Of a DNA stretch of 64,000 nt, positions 1 through 7,907 are shown piece by piece (position 1 is the first letter of the stretch; every line of letters begins with the position of its first letter). The DNA is from Agrobacterium tumefaciens (GTDB lineage: Bacteria; Pseudomonadota; Alphaproteobacteria; Rhizobiales; Rhizobiaceae): assembly GCF_009649785.1 (NCBI RefSeq), contig NZ_WJOK01000001.1, positions 62,001-126,000 of the forward strand, read 5' to 3'. The position numbers and the translations under genes were made by a program. The notes below the pieces were generated by a model. That model saw only the letters and a list, made by a program, of their open reading frames with translations, was not told the DNA's origin and ran no database searches.

Positions 1-29
1 AGGTCTGAAATATCCTGGAATTTGATGTG

Positions 30-914
30 TTATTCGGCGGCGAGCGAGGTTTCGATCGCGTATTCCGAAACAAAAGCGCCGAGCTGGCGCATGAATATTT
101 CAAGCGATGCCTGAATGGCGGGAAAATCTGCTTTCTTCGAAAGCGTTTTTTCATCGACGTACAGCGCCCGATTGACCTCGATCTGGAGCGCGTGAAGAGA
201 GCGGATCGGTCGGCCGTAATGTTCCGTGATGAAGCCGCCGGCATAGGGCTTGTTGCAGACCGCAACGAAACCCAGTTCTTCAAGAAAATGCAGAGCGGCG
301 CGGGAGACCTCCTGGGAAGCACTGGTGCCGTAGCGATCGCCTATAATGACATCCGGCCGCAGGTTCGAGCCGGCAACGCGGATATTGCCCGGCATCGAAT
401 GGCAATCGATCAGTACCGCCATGCCGAAATTGGCGTGGGTGCGTGACAGCAGCCGGCGCAGGCAGGCGTGGTAGGGTTTGTAAATCGTCTCGATCCGTGA
501 CAGCGCCTCGTCCACCGGCAGGCGGTGGGCATAGATGTCCATATTCTCGGCGACGATACGGGGTACCGTTCCCAGGCCGCCGGCAACCCGCATGGAGCCG
601 ATATTGGCGTAGGGAGGCAGAGTGCCTTCGAACATGCGCGGATCAAGCTCGTAGGGCTCGCGATTGACGTCGAGATACGCGCGGGGAAAATTGGCTTTCA
701 GCAGCGGCGCACCGATGTCGGGCGCAGCGGCGAACAGCTCGTCAACGAAATGATCTTCCGAGCGCCGGATCTCGTGCGAATCAAGCCGTGCCGATTCCAG
801 AAAGGAGATGGGGTAACAGCGACCGCTATGGGGTGAATTATAGACGAATGGCAGGGTTTGAACGGCAGGTTCCGTTACTTCGAACAGCTCGTATTCACCC
901 GTTATCCAGTCCAT
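30..914 (-). CDS. N-formylglutamate amidohydrolase family protein
   Basis: A 294-residue cytoplasmic protein of the N-formylglutamate amidohydrolase (HutG/FGase) family, zinc hydrolases that remove formyl groups from N-formyl amino acids. Visible family marks are YNSPHSG near residue 25, the acidic/His segment SEDHFVDELF near residue 52, and DCHSMPG near residue 170, which carry the expected metal-binding His and Asp residues. Length fits the family. It has no hut neighbours, so a role in histidine breakdown is not supported by context. It is divergent from cpdR across about 180 bp. The ATG at 914 gives the full N-terminus; no strong Shine-Dalgarno is seen. The family is clear; the true substrate is not. 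Confidence 0.85.
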   Translation of the reverse strand: MDWITGEYELFEVTEPAVQTLPFVYNSPHSGRCYPISFLESARLDSHEIRRSEDHFVDELFAAAPDIGAPLLKANFPRAYLDVNREPYELDPRMFEGTLPPYANIGSMRVAGGLGTVPRIVAENMDIYAHRLPVDEALSRIETIYKPYHACLRRLLSRTHANFGMAVLIDCHSMPGNIRVAGSNLRPDVIIGDRYGTSASQEVSRAALHFLEELGFVAVCNKPYAGGFITEHYGRPIRSLHALQIEVNRALYVDEKTLSKKADFPAIQASLEIFMRQLGAFVSEYAIETSLAAE

Positions 915-1045
915 TCAGTGCCATTTACCATGTCGTAAACTATCAGGATGTTCATGTTGCCAGTTACGGTGCGGCAAGTCCATACTATCGACCATGCAGC
1001 GCTATACCGATTCTTGTGTTCACATGATATTTACCGTGAAAATCC

Positions 1046-1051
1046 TATAAT
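1046..1051 (+). promoter_or_regulatory. Candidate -10 element upstream of cpdR
   Basis: A perfect TATAAT lies 42 bp before the cpdR start codon, in the 178-bp gap between two divergent genes. The sequence about 17 bp upstream is a poor -35, so this is a tentative promoter. Confidence 0.35.
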
Positions 1052-1092
1052 CGGGCTAGGGTATCTCAAACATTGAGCAGTTACGGTCACTT

Positions 1093-1458
1093 ATGATGAA
1101 TCAGAAAATTCTTCTCGCTGAAGATGATAACGATATGCGCCGCTTTCTCGTCAAGGCGCTGGAAAAAGCCGGTTACAAGGTTTCTTCCTTCGACAATGGC
1201 GCAAGCGCTTACGACCGGCTTCGCGAAGAGCCTTTCTCGCTGTTGCTGACAGATATCGTCATGCCCGAAATGGATGGCATCGAGTTGGCCCGGCGCGCGA
1301 CTGAACTCGACCCCGACCTGAAAGTCATGTTCATCACCGGCTTTGCGGCCGTCGCGCTGAACGCCGATTCGAAGGCTCCAAAGGATGCCAAGGTGCTTTC
1401 CAAGCCGTTCCATCTTCGCGATCTGGTGGATGAGGTCAACAAACTCCTTGTGGCGTAA
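1093..1458 (+). CDS. cpdR: CpdR-type single-domain response regulator
   Basis: A 121-residue stand-alone receiver domain without an output domain. The acidic pair is in AEDDNDM, the phosphoacceptor Asp is in LLTDIVMPEMDG (about residue 54), the conserved Thr is in FITGFAA and the Lys is in LSKPF near residue 103. In Caulobacter and Sinorhizobium, CpdR acts in the CckA-ChpT phosphorelay and, when unphosphorylated, helps ClpXP degrade CtrA-pathway proteins; that role is inferred from family and close sequence character. The gene appears monocistronic and is followed by tRNA-Val. Two adjacent ATGs (1093, 1096) are possible; the first is used. Confidence 0.9.
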   Translation: MMNQKILLAEDDNDMRRFLVKALEKAGYKVSSFDNGASAYDRLREEPFSLLLTDIVMPEMDGIELARRATELDPDLKVMFITGFAAVALNADSKAPKDAKVLSKPFHLRDLVDEVNKLLVA

Positions 1459-1497
1459 GGGGTCTCAAAAAACCTTCACAAAACCGAAAAAAAGCAG

Positions 1498-1526
1498 TTG
1501 ACGCATGAACCGGTTTTGTGGTCTAT
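1498..1526 (+). promoter_or_regulatory. Probable promoter of tRNA-Val
   Basis: TTGACG at 1498 is preceded by an A-rich stretch (about 1467-1493) and followed after 17 bp by GTCTAT, ending 13 bp before the tRNA. The -35 is good and the -10 weak. The layout is normal for a strong stable-RNA promoter. Confidence 0.4.
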
Positions 1527-1539
1527 CCGCCGCCACGGA

Positions 1540-1614
<75 letters not shown>

Positions 1615-1632
1615 TCCGAATTCTTAAATATC

Positions 1633-1663
1633 AAGGCCTTGCGAGAAATCGCAGGGCCTTTTT
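1633..1663 (+). terminator. Intrinsic terminator of tRNA-Val
   Basis: The arms AAGGCC-TTGCG and CGCA-GGGCCTT fold on a six-base loop and run into five Ts. It lies 19 bp past the tRNA CCA end, so it should end the tRNA transcript. Confidence 0.8.
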
Positions 1664-2031
1664 GCATAGTGGCCTCAGTGTCAATTGAACCTGTCCCCTA
1701 TGGAGTACGCGTCAACGGTCCCATCACAGGAACCCGCTGCGACACCGTCATAAATACCACTCCAACTAGGGCAAAGAGGATCGGCAGGAGGACTTTGCGG
1801 CCTTCCATGCGGCATGGACATGGAAGAGGGCGTGATGAACCGAAGCCTTTACGCGCTACCCGCCATTTGGCGTCCTGAGTGCATCGCGCCTTGCCGTCCC
1901 TTGTTCTTAAGACATCCGACTGCCGCCAGCTGATTGGTATAGGCAAGCTGATTGACTGCCTATTCGATCCGCGGAGTTCGCTCGAGCGACGGGCTATCCT
2001 GTAGGCAGCCTCCAAACTATCCATGCGCTCC
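1664..2031. other. Stretch with no convincing gene after tRNA-Val
   Basis: About 370 bp with no open frame of clear coding character. On the minus strand, 1808-1698 could encode a 36-residue hydrophobic peptide starting MEGRKVLLPILFALVG, but it has no good ribosome-binding site and no known family. At 1680-1690 there is an inverted copy of ACAGGTTCAAT, which also occurs in the tRNA T arm. This may be decayed sequence at a tRNA-linked site. Confidence 0.4.
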
Positions 2032-2041
2032 GCAATAAATT
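2032..2041 (+). promoter_or_regulatory. Upstream copy of the GCAATAAATT element
   Basis: GCAATAAATT is identical to the arm of the inverted repeat at 2109-2139. It lies about 30 bp before the -35 of the sugar operon and 77 bp (start to start) from the next copy. It is probably an auxiliary operator for the SorC-type regulator encoded at 5816. Confidence 0.5.
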
Positions 2042-2070
2042 TCACTCAAAAAAATAAAATGCAAACCGGA

Positions 2071-2099
2071 TTGACGCTTGCCCGGTTTCCCGATATCTC
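2071..2099 (+). promoter_or_regulatory. Probable sigma-70 promoter of the sugar operon
   Basis: TTGACG at 2071-2076 is followed by a 17-bp spacer and TATCTC at 2094-2099. The start site would be near 2106, just ahead of the operator-like repeat. The -10 matches the consensus only in its TAT half. Confidence 0.5.
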
Positions 2100-2108
2100 A
2101 AACGTCAT

Positions 2109-2139
2109 GCAATAAATTACACGACTTAAAATTTATTGC
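2109..2139. promoter_or_regulatory. Inverted repeat, likely SorC-family operator
   Basis: The arms GCAATAAATT (2109-2118) and AATTTATTGC (2130-2139) are exact reverse complements, with centres 21 bp apart (two helical turns). The repeat lies immediately after the predicted transcription start, so bound protein would block transcription. The local regulator gene at 5816 is the obvious candidate. Confidence 0.6.
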
Positions 2140-2168
2140 GGATTGGTCATTGTCCTTGGGAGGGGAAT

Positions 2169-3182
2169 ATGTTGGCTTTTCTGAAATCGACCGTTGCCGC
2201 GGGTGTTTTAGCCGTGGCGATTTCCGCAGGCGCCGGCTCTCAGGCCGCTGCTGCGGGCAAATTCGCCTGTGAACCGGGCGAGACCTATGTGATGAACGTC
2301 ATGGTTTCCAGCCACCCCTATTGGGTGCCGGTGTTTGAAGGTTTCAAGCAGGCCGCGAAGGCCTTGGGCTGCGAGGCCGTTTTCACCGGTACGCCCGAAT
2401 ACGACATCACCAAGCAGATCGCGTCCTTCGAGCAGGAACTGGTGAAGAAGCCGAAGGGTATATTGCTGCATCCGATGCAGGCCGATCCCTTTATCGAACC
2501 GATCAACAAGGCGATCGACTCCGGTGTTTCGGTGACGACTTTTGCGGCAGATTCGCCGAAGTCAAAACGCACCGCCTACATCACCTCGGACAATGTTGCC
2601 GAGGCGAAATTTGCGGCTGACGAGATCGTCAAGAAGCTGGGCAAGAAGGGCGAATATGCCGTTCTCGAAAATCCGGGCCAAAGCAACCATGATCTGCGCG
2701 TCACCGCACTCATCGATTACATGGGGCGCACTTATCCGGAAATGAAGCTCGTCGGCCGCCAGGCGACCAACCAGGATGCAAACGTCGCCTATCAGGCGGT
2801 GGGTGCCCTGTTGCAGGCCAACCCCAATCTAGGCGCATTGTGGATTCCTGAAGCCGGCTCGGCTGAAGGCGCAACGACCGCTGTTCTCGAGGCCAAGAAG
2901 AAGGTCCTGATCCTGCATGCGGATATTACCCCGGCGACGCTGGAGCACATCAAGCAGGGCAACATCTACATGTCCATCAATCCCAATCAGGGCGTTCAGG
3001 GCTTCATGGGTTTCATGAACACCTTTCTGGGTGCCCATTCGGATCTGATCGACCCCTTCAACGACTACAAGGTATCTGGCTTCAACCCGATGCAGGTTCC
3101 TTCAATGGACAATGGTTTCGCCGTGATTACCAAGGCGAACGCCGCTTCCTTTGATCTCAATGACTATATGAAGGGGCGCTGA
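2169..3182 (+). CDS. Sugar ABC transporter, periplasmic binding protein (RbsB-like)
   Basis: A 337-residue substrate-binding protein of the ribose/AI-2/rhamnose-like class (periplasmic binding protein-like fold I). Residues 1-30 form a signal peptide: a Lys, a hydrophobic Ala/Val-rich stretch and a cleavage region near SQAAAAG. The mature part has typical features: VMVSSHPYWVPVFEGF, ILLHPMQADPF and VTTFAADSP. The ATG at 2169 follows GGGAGGGG by 3 bp. First gene of the operon, followed by a GC hairpin, an ATPase and one permease. The ligand is unknown; a pentose, polyol or LsrB-like ligand is possible given the downstream enzymes. Confidence 0.9.
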   Translation: MLAFLKSTVAAGVLAVAISAGAGSQAAAAGKFACEPGETYVMNVMVSSHPYWVPVFEGFKQAAKALGCEAVFTGTPEYDITKQIASFEQELVKKPKGILLHPMQADPFIEPINKAIDSGVSVTTFAADSPKSKRTAYITSDNVAEAKFAADEIVKKLGKKGEYAVLENPGQSNHDLRVTALIDYMGRTYPEMKLVGRQATNQDANVAYQAVGALLQANPNLGALWIPEAGSAEGATTAVLEAKKKVLILHADITPATLEHIKQGNIYMSINPNQGVQGFMGFMNTFLGAHSDLIDPFNDYKVSGFNPMQVPSMDNGFAVITKANAASFDLNDYMKGR

Positions 3183-3197
3183 CGCGCCGCCCTGAAA

Positions 3198-3221
3198 CCG
3201 GCGAGGTTTACGCCTCGCCGG
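3198..3221 (+). terminator. GC-rich hairpin between binding protein and ATPase genes
   Basis: The arms CCGGCGAGG and CCTCGCCGG pair perfectly on a six-base loop with no T tract. Hairpins in this position commonly shield the upstream message or partly attenuate, giving more binding protein than translocator. Confidence 0.55.
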
Positions 3222-3251
3222 CAAAGGGGAGCCACGTTCGGGAGGGGCGTT

Positions 3252-4772
3252 ATGGGAGAGGTCATCCTCAACATGACGAATATTCACAAGGCGTTCGGGC
3301 CCGTGCGGGCGTTGCGCACTGCTGCCTTTGAGCTGCGGCGGGGAGAAATCCATGCGCTCGCGGGTGAAAACGGCGCCGGTAAATCGACGCTGATGCATAT
3401 TATCGATGGCATTTTGCAGCCTGATGGCGGCGAAATCCTGCTGGACGGCAAATCGGTCAAGATTTCCTCGCCCAATGCGGCGAACCGGCTCGGTATCGGT
3501 TTCGTGCATCAGGAGATTGCGCTTTGCCCGGAAATTTCGGTTGCCGAAAACATGTTCATGTCGGAGACCGGCCAGAGTAAATCCTGGTTCATGAATTATC
3601 GCGATCTTGGCAAGCGGGCGGCAACCATCCTCAAAGAAATCGGCGATATCGATCCCACCAGCCGTGCCGGTGATCTGTCGATTTCGCAACAGCAGATCGT
3701 CGAGATTGCCAAGGCGCTGACGCTGGACTGCCGTATCCTGATCCTTGATGAACCGACGGCGGCTTTGACCGAAACCGAGGCCCAGACCCTTTTCCGGATC
3801 ATGCACCGGCTGGCGGAACGCGGAATTGCGATCATCTATATCTCGCACCGGATGGCGGAGATTTTTGAGCATTGCGACCGCATCACGGTGATGCGCGACG
3901 GTTGCCACATCAGGACGGAGAATATCTCGGAGATTTCCCCGGAGGAAGTCGTCAACAGCATGGTGGGACGGGTGCTCGACAAGCTCTACCCACCGAAACT
4001 TGCGGAAGAAGAGAAATCGAATGACGTCATTCTCTCTGTTCGGGGACTGAACGAGGGAAAGCGCGTTTTCGATGTCGATTTCGATCTGCGCCGGGGCGAA
4101 ATCCTCGGGCTCGCCGGCCTGATCGGCGCAGGTCGAAGCGAAATTGTCCGTGCGGTCTGCCGGCTGGAGGGAAAACCAAAAGGCGAGGTCACGTTGCGCG
4201 GCCGGCCGCTGAGGCTCAATGACTATCGCGACAGCATTCGGGAGGGGCTGGTCTATCTGTCGGAAGACCGCAAGGGCGATGGGCTGTTTCTCAACATGTC
4301 CATTGCCGCGAATGTCTCGGCGCTCGATGTCGGCAGGATATCGAACGGCATGGGCTTTATCGAACGGCGCAAGGAAATGAAGCGCGCCGACGAGTTGGGA
4401 CGCCGGCTGAAATTGCGGGCAAACAGCGTCGGCGACGCTGTCTCTACCTTGAGCGGCGGCAACCAGCAGAAGGTGGCACTGGCAAAGATGCTGTCGGTGG
4501 AGCCACAGGTCGTCTTTCTCGACGAGCCGACACGCGGGGTGGATGTGGGCGCAAAGGCCGAAATCCACCGCCAGATCCGGGAATTGGCACGCGAGGGTGT
4601 GGGCGTGATCGTCATATCCTCTGAATTGCCGGAACTCATCGGTGTCAGCGACCGCGTGCTGGTCGTGCGCGAGGGGCGCATTGCCGGCGAGGTTGAGGGT
4701 GAGAACATGACGGAAGAAAAGATCATGCAGCTTGCATCGATCAATATTGCAGAGAGCACGGCAGGGGCCTGA
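3252..4772 (+). CDS. Sugar ABC transporter ATP-binding protein, two ATPase domains (RbsA/MglA-like)
   Basis: A 506-residue protein with two fused nucleotide-binding domains, as in RbsA, XylG and MglA. Domain 1 has Walker A GENGAGKST (about residue 39), Walker B ILILDEPTAAL and a degenerate signature (LSISQQQ). Domain 2 has a weak Walker A (GLIGAGRSE), signature LSGGNQQK and Walker B VVFLDEPTRG. Such asymmetry is normal for this subfamily. It energises uptake with the permease that follows by 12 bp. The ATG at 3252 has GGGAGGGG just upstream. Confidence 0.93.
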   Translation: MGEVILNMTNIHKAFGPVRALRTAAFELRRGEIHALAGENGAGKSTLMHIIDGILQPDGGEILLDGKSVKISSPNAANRLGIGFVHQEIALCPEISVAENMFMSETGQSKSWFMNYRDLGKRAATILKEIGDIDPTSRAGDLSISQQQIVEIAKALTLDCRILILDEPTAALTETEAQTLFRIMHRLAERGIAIIYISHRMAEIFEHCDRITVMRDGCHIRTENISEISPEEVVNSMVGRVLDKLYPPKLAEEEKSNDVILSVRGLNEGKRVFDVDFDLRRGEILGLAGLIGAGRSEIVRAVCRLEGKPKGEVTLRGRPLRLNDYRDSIREGLVYLSEDRKGDGLFLNMSIAANVSALDVGRISNGMGFIERRKEMKRADELGRRLKLRANSVGDAVSTLSGGNQQKVALAKMLSVEPQVVFLDEPTRGVDVGAKAEIHRQIRELAREGVGVIVISSELPELIGVSDRVLVVREGRIAGEVEGENMTEEKIMQLASINIAESTAGA

Positions 4773-4784
4773 GGGAGCGGGAAA

Positions 4785-5786
4785 ATGGCAACATCGGAAA
4801 CACCTTCGGGCATTGCAGAAGTGGCGGTTCGCCGCACAGGCTGGTGGGAACCGGCGCTCAAGGCACGGGAGACCGGACTTATCGTCATCATCCTCGCCCT
4901 TTTCGCGGTGATGTCTTTCATATCCCCGTATTTCCTGACGGTCGACAATCTGCGGGCCATGGCGATGGTTTTCGCCATCGAAAGCATCGTCGTGGTCGGC
5001 ATGACGATCCTGTTAATCTCGGGCGGCATTGATCTATCCGTCGGTTCCGTCACGGCGCTTGCGATGGTTGCGGCTGGCTGGCTATTCCTCAACGGTGTCG
5101 ATCCCTGGGTCGCGGCCGGGCTGGCAATCTGCCTCACCACATTGGTCGGCATGGCCATGGGATTTCTGACAACGGTCATCGGCCTGCATCACTTCATCGT
5201 ATCGCTCGGCGTCATGGTGATTGCGCGCGGCGTCTGCCTGCTCGCAACGGGCGGCCGGCCGCTTGGTCTCTACTCGCTGCCGCCGGAATTCAAATTCATC
5301 GGCCAGGGCGCGCTTAGCGGCATTCCGCTGGTGCTGATCATATTCGCGATGGTGGTCGTCTGCTTCGATCTCTTGCTGCGGCGCACGACGGCATTCCGTA
5401 AGGTGTTCTATACCGGCAGCAATCCGAAAGCGGCGGCTTATTCCGGCATCCGCGTCGGCCGGGTGGTGTTTGCCACCACCACACTTTGTTCGATGCTGTG
5501 CGGTGTCGCAGGCGTGATCTACATGGCCCGCTTCGGGTCAGCACAGCCGAGCTTCGGAGTCGGCATGGAACTTAACGTGATTGCAGCCGCGGTCATCGGT
5601 GGCGCCAGCCTTTCGGGCGGCTCGGGCACCATTCTCGGCGCAATCCTCGGGGCGATCCTTCTGTCGGTCGTTTCCAGTTCGCTTGCCTTGCTCAATGTGT
5701 CTGTCTACTGGCAGGACATCATCAGGGGAAGCATATTGCTGACGGCGGTCCTGTTCGACCACTATCTTGTCAAGCGTCGCCGCTGA
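4785..5786 (+). CDS. Sugar ABC transporter permease (RbsC-like)
   Basis: A 333-residue membrane protein with about eight to ten hydrophobic segments and the RbsC-family core ([17 protein letters not shown] near residue 75; [19 protein letters not shown] near residue 265). It is the only permease in this operon, so it would act as a homodimer, unlike the LsrC/LsrD pair. A short Shine-Dalgarno (GGGAGCGGG) precedes the ATG. Confidence 0.92.
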   Translation: MATSETPSGIAEVAVRRTGWWEPALKARETGLIVIILALFAVMSFISPYFLTVDNLRAMAMVFAIESIVVVGMTILLISGGIDLSVGSVTALAMVAAGWLFLNGVDPWVAAGLAICLTTLVGMAMGFLTTVIGLHHFIVSLGVMVIARGVCLLATGGRPLGLYSLPPEFKFIGQGALSGIPLVLIIFAMVVVCFDLLLRRTTAFRKVFYTGSNPKAAAYSGIRVGRVVFATTTLCSMLCGVAGVIYMARFGSAQPSFGVGMELNVIAAAVIGGASLSGGSGTILGAILGAILLSVVSSSLALLNVSVYWQDIIRGSILLTAVLFDHYLVKRRR

Positions 5787-5815
5787 GCGCCTGTGGTAAT
5801 TGGAGATATACGATC

Positions 5816-6790
5816 ATGCTGGATACCAAGGACGATTTCGATCAACAGAGGCAGATGTACTCCGTCCTGGTGCTGCATTTCATCGAGGGCGTGAAGCAGT
5901 CGGAAATTGCCGAGCGGCTCAATCTTTCCCACACCAAGGTGAACCGCATGATAGCGGCGGGCCGCAAGGCAGGCATGGTAAAGATCACTATCGCCAGTCC
6001 CTATCAGAGGCTGGTGGACCTCGAAAACGAGATCACACGCCGCTTCGGCCTCAGACAGTCGGTGGTGACACCGACGGTGTCCGACAATCCGGAAACCGCG
6101 CTGCAGATGGTCGGACGCGTGGCCGCCAACCACTTGCTGGAGACGATCCGCGACGGCGACGTGATTGCGATTACCGGCGGCAAGGCGGTGAGTGCCGTCG
6201 TCGATAATCTGGAGGCCGAGCGCCGTTTCGATGTGCGGGTAGTGCCGCTGACCGGCGGTGTCCAGGGCAAGCACTATACGGATGTCAATCATCTGGCCAC
6301 GCAACTGGCGGAGAAGCTCGGCGGCAGCGCGTCGCTCATTCATGCGCCGCTATTTGCCGAGGATGAAGAACAGCGTGATCTCCTGATGAATGTCGCTTCG
6401 ATCCGCGAAGTGTTCGACTTAGCGCGACAGGCGCAGGTGGCACTGGTTGGCATCGGTTCCGTGGAGGCGCCCGGTTCCGGTTATTACGATCTGCTGCCGG
6501 ATGCGGCCCGTGGCGGGCAGGCGCTGGTGGATGCGGGCATTGCCGGGGAATTCCTTGCCCATCTCACCATGGCGGATGGGCAGCTGGCGCGGATCGATCT
6601 CAACTCGCGCGTGGTGGCGCTGGACCCTGGGCAGCTTGCCCGGTGCCCGAACATCATCGGCGTGGCGGCCGGGGCCATCAAGGCCGGACCGGTGGCAGCC
6701 ACGCTTGCCGGCCGCTATCTGACCTCGCTCGTCGTGGACGAGGCGATCGCCGGCTATTTACTGGATCAGGAAGAGGGGGAAACTTCGTGA
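5816..6790 (+). CDS. SorC/LsrR-family transcriptional regulator
   Basis: A 324-residue regulator. The N-terminal helix-turn-helix (residues 24-60; QSEIAERLNLSHTKVNRMI) is followed by a sugar-binding domain of the SorC/DeoR-glycerol type, related to sugar-phosphate isomerases. LsrR, SorC and CggR in this family bind a phosphorylated intermediate of the pathway they control. The expected ligand here is the product of the FGGY kinase at 10470 or a later phosphate. Its likely operators are the GCAATAAATT repeats at 2032-2139. TGA overlaps the GTG start of the next gene, indicating translational coupling. Confidence 0.88.
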   Translation: MLDTKDDFDQQRQMYSVLVLHFIEGVKQSEIAERLNLSHTKVNRMIAAGRKAGMVKITIASPYQRLVDLENEITRRFGLRQSVVTPTVSDNPETALQMVGRVAANHLLETIRDGDVIAITGGKAVSAVVDNLEAERRFDVRVVPLTGGVQGKHYTDVNHLATQLAEKLGGSASLIHAPLFAEDEEQRDLLMNVASIREVFDLARQAQVALVGIGSVEAPGSGYYDLLPDAARGGQALVDAGIAGEFLAHLTMADGQLARIDLNSRVVALDPGQLARCPNIIGVAAGAIKAGPVAATLAGRYLTSLVVDEAIAGYLLDQEEGETS

Positions 6791-7785
6791 CGGACAATTC
6801 AATATTGACCCGGACGATTGGCGGCAGCGGTATCAGCGCATCAGCCGTGGGGCTGGGCACCTGGGCCATCGGCGGCTGGATGTGGGGCGGCACCGACGAG
6901 CGGCAATCCATCGCCGCTATCCATGCCTCCATTGACGCCGGCATTTCCCTGATAGATACCGCGCCAGCCTATGGCATGGGGCTTGCGGAAACCATCGTCG
7001 GCAAGGCGATTGCCGGCCGGCGCGACAAGGTGGTGTTGGTCACCAAATGCGGGCTGGTCTGGCATGTGAACGAGGGCGCCTATTTCTTCCACCAGGATGG
7101 CAAGCCCGTTCACCGTTATCTCGGCGCCGCTTCGATCCGGCATGAGGTCGAAGAGAGCCTGAAGCGGCTCGGAACCGACTATATCGACCACTATGTCACC
7201 CACTGGCAGGATGCGACGACGCCGATTGCCGAGACGGTGGAAACGCTTGTGCGCCTGAAGGACGAAGGCAAGATCCGTTCGATCGGCGCGAGCAACGTCT
7301 CGCCGGAGGATTTGGTAGCCTATATCGCCACCGGCGCGCTGGATGCCATCCAGGAAGAATATTCAATGGTGCGGCGGGACATCGAGACGACACTTCTGCC
7401 GCTTTGCCGCACGAGTGCTGTTTCGGTCCTGAGCTACTCGTCGCTGGCGCTCGGTCTCCTCTCGGGCAAGGTTGGACCCGAACGGGTTTTTGCAGGGGAT
7501 GATCAGCGCAAGGGCAATCCGCGTTTCAGCCAGGCAAACCGCGAGAAGATCGCGCGGCTGACGCGGGGTCTGGAGCCGGTGGCCGAAGCGCATGGGGCGT
7601 CGATTGCGCAGGTCGTGATTGCCTGGACGATTGCCCAGCCCGGCATAACATTCTCGCTGTGCGGCGCGCGCGATCCGGCTCAGGCGGTTGAAAACGCTGC
7701 TGCGGCCCGCCTGCGCCTCGCGGAAAATGAACTGGCTCTCATCAGCGCCGGCGTTGCCGAGCATCTCGTGGGGCTCGATGCGTAA
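6787..7785 (+). CDS. Aldo/keto reductase
   Basis: A 332-residue TIM-barrel NAD(P)H-dependent oxidoreductase. The catalytic tetrad is visible: Asp in LIDTAPAYG, Tyr in the same motif, Lys in VLVTKCG and His in HYVTHWQD. The GTG start at 6787 overlaps the TGA of the regulator gene; a longer upstream frame exists but lies inside that gene. In this operon it could reduce an imported sugar to a polyol or oxidise the reverse way; that step is inference. Confidence 0.87.
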   Translation: MTDNSILTRTIGGSGISASAVGLGTWAIGGWMWGGTDERQSIAAIHASIDAGISLIDTAPAYGMGLAETIVGKAIAGRRDKVVLVTKCGLVWHVNEGAYFFHQDGKPVHRYLGAASIRHEVEESLKRLGTDYIDHYVTHWQDATTPIAETVETLVRLKDEGKIRSIGASNVSPEDLVAYIATGALDAIQEEYSMVRRDIETTLLPLCRTSAVSVLSYSSLALGLLSGKVGPERVFAGDDQRKGNPRFSQANREKIARLTRGLEPVAEAHGASIAQVVIAWTIAQPGITFSLCGARDPAQAVENAAAARLRLAENELALISAGVAEHLVGLDA

Positions 7786-7853
7786 ATCATGTAGCTGAGA
7801 CGGGGCTTCAGGCGAATAGCGCATAATTTTCGCCACCCCTCACTCTCGTCGCT

Positions 7854-7865
7854 TTAAACGTTTAA
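7854..7865. promoter_or_regulatory. Perfect 12-bp palindrome upstream of the glpD-like gene
   Basis: TTAAACGTTTAA is self-complementary with a central CG, as is usual for LacI-family operators. It lies 42 bp before the ATG at 7908, in the only sizeable gap (122 bp) of the operon. No LacI-type gene is present in the window. Confidence 0.45.
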
Positions 7866-7907
7866 CAACATTGGGACGCTGGTTGTTAGCCAGCGAACGG
7901 TATTCCT

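Noticed and set aside
1698..2045. 115-codon minus-strand frame in the gap after tRNA-Val
   Set aside because: No homology recognised, poor codon bias and no ribosome-binding site. It also covers the operator-like repeat at 2032. Only its last 36 codons look membrane-like.
3102..4568. 488-codon minus-strand frame
   Set aside because: It lies opposite the ABC ATPase gene, which has all expected motifs; the frame is a by-product of GC-rich codon bias.
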